Source: Physcia stellaris
Taxonomy: Eukaryota > Ascomycota > Lecanoromycetes > Caliciales > Physciaceae
Assembly: GCA_018902385.1 (NCBI GenBank)
Contig: JABSSW010000003.1
Span: forward strand, 620,001-684,000
Length of the DNA: 64,000 nucleotides
Direction: 5' to 3'
Part shown: piece by piece, positions 63,751 through 64,000 of the stretch
How positions within the stretch are numbered: position 1 is the first letter of the stretch
Layout of the letters: each line of letters starts with the position of its first letter
The notes under the pieces: generated by a model
The model's database searches: none
The model's input: only the letters and a program-made list of their open reading frames with translations
What the model was told of the DNA's origin: nothing
Made by a program: the position numbers and the translations under genes

Positions 63751-64000
63751 AATATTGCAATTACATACAAAACGATTGAAATGTTTGATTGTTCATGATT
63801 AAATTTGCAAACAATAACGCGATATTTGCAACAACAAATTTGTCATCATTTTTCGTCAACAAGAATTTTCATTTTCGTATGAGTTTTTATCAGATTTTAT
63901 TTCGTATGTTACAACGAGAAAACGATTTTTGATCGTCAAAACAAAAAATATCATCGACACGATGCAAAATATTTTCAATTACGTACGAAATCACGCAAAA
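63751..64000 (+). mobile_element. resumed integrase region of element B1
   Basis: Just after the right LTR of B2 the sequence continues the B1 integrase region. It matches the corresponding stretch of B2 at about 47,025-47,330 with scattered, mostly C/T and G/A differences and a few length changes. It is cut by the window end. Confidence 0.85.

Larger units (their letters stand above)
26931..64000. other. AT-rich, gene-free, RIP-like mutated transposon block
   Basis: From about 26,930 to the window end the sequence becomes extremely AT-rich. GpG, CpC, ApG and CpT become rare, while CpG and CpA/TpG persist. All recognisable protein traces here belong to transposons, and their frames carry many interruptions. 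No host gene, tRNA or rRNA is seen. This matches the AT-rich isochore-like compartments of ascomycetes with repeat-induced point mutation. The exact left edge is blurred over some tens of bases. Confidence 0.9.
36418..64000 (+). mobile_element. element B1: Ty3/gypsy LTR fossil, split by B2 and cut by the window end
   Basis: The 5' LTR lies at 36,418-36,641. Plus-strand traces follow in gypsy order: gag-like coiled region (about 36.9-37.6 kb), protease (38.4-38.8), reverse transcriptase (39.5-40.3), RNase H (40.5-40.8) and integrase (from 40.9). The integrase region is interrupted at 41,725 by element B2 and resumes at about 63,751, running off the window. Its 3' LTR is therefore not seen. The element is heavily mutated with very many breaks. 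It must be older than B2, C and D, which lie inside it. Confidence 0.85.

Noticed and set aside
26931-64000. many 60-250 codon open frames in the AT-rich block as novel host genes
   Set aside because: They match gag, protease, reverse transcriptase, integrase or transposase regions, or are low-complexity Asn/Phe/Ile/Lys frames expected from the base composition.
26931-64000. centromere or mitochondrial insertion as explanation for the AT-rich block
   Set aside because: Paired LTRs, target duplications and gypsy domains explain almost all of it; no mitochondrial genes are seen. A centromeric location cannot be excluded but nothing here shows it.
1-64000. CRISPR arrays, tRNA or rRNA genes, secondary-metabolite cluster
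   Set aside because: No regularly spaced short repeats, no cloverleaf or rRNA signature and no synthase domains were seen on either strand.

Overview
The window is nuclear DNA of a filamentous ascomycete (Pezizomycotina; the class cannot be resolved from sequence alone). The gene-rich part has short GT-AG introns of about 45-180 nt, intact homologues of yeast and filamentous-fungal housekeeping genes, and a chitin-synthase activator with a CaaX end. The rest is a gene-free, AT-rich block that looks mutated by a RIP-like process. The two parts meet sharply at about 26.93 kb.

Region 1 (1-26.9 kb) has normal base composition and holds ten genes, all of which I could assemble into uninterrupted multi-exon reading frames. 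They are: ribosomal protein uL15 (RPL28, +); Cdc7-type kinase (-); condensin subunit 1 (CAP-D2/Ycs4, +); NatC catalytic subunit Naa30/Mak3 (-); phospholipid:diacylglycerol acyltransferase (Lro1, +); Chl1/DDX11 Fe-S helicase (-); an Skt5/Chs4-like Sel1-repeat protein (+); the meiotic factor Hop2 (+); a two-finger CCCH protein (Lee1-like, +); and UDP-glucose:glycoprotein glucosyltransferase (-). Four of the ten (Cdc7, condensin, Chl1, Hop2) act in replication, cohesion, condensation or meiotic recombination. Divergent pairs share promoters, and the Cdc7/condensin and Chl1 promoters carry the same octamer, TCACGCGA. Gene structure is unusually fine-grained in places. Chl1 needs a 5-nt micro-exon inside its Walker A codons and a GC-AG intron. 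Hop2 needs 10-nt and 13-nt micro-exons. The Skt5-like gene puts most of its CaaX box in a 12-nt last exon.

Region 2 (about 26.93 kb to the end) is AT-rich and holds only transposon relics. A pogo/Fot1-type DNA transposon relic (transposase remains at 34.8-36.4 kb) appears to be the substrate for Ty3/gypsy LTR elements. Element A (-) lies at 27,280-34,730. Element B1 (+) starts at 36,418 and runs off the window. A second member of the same family, B2, is inserted in the integrase region of B1 (41,726-63,750). Element C (+, 47,523-62,786) is inserted in B2, and element D (-, 52,828-60,664) is inserted in C. A, B2, C and D each have matching 5-bp target duplications and paired LTRs, so the nest and its order of insertion can be read directly. 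All copies are heavily degraded fossils. The surviving C and G sit almost only in CpG and CpA/TpG; CpT/ApG and CpC/GpG are nearly gone. The two LTRs of D differ mostly by changes at CpT/ApG, which is not the CpA preference of classical RIP.

I saw no tRNA, rRNA, CRISPR array or secondary-metabolite cluster. Exon limits were worked out by hand from splice sites, reading frame and conservation, and are inferences until checked with transcripts.
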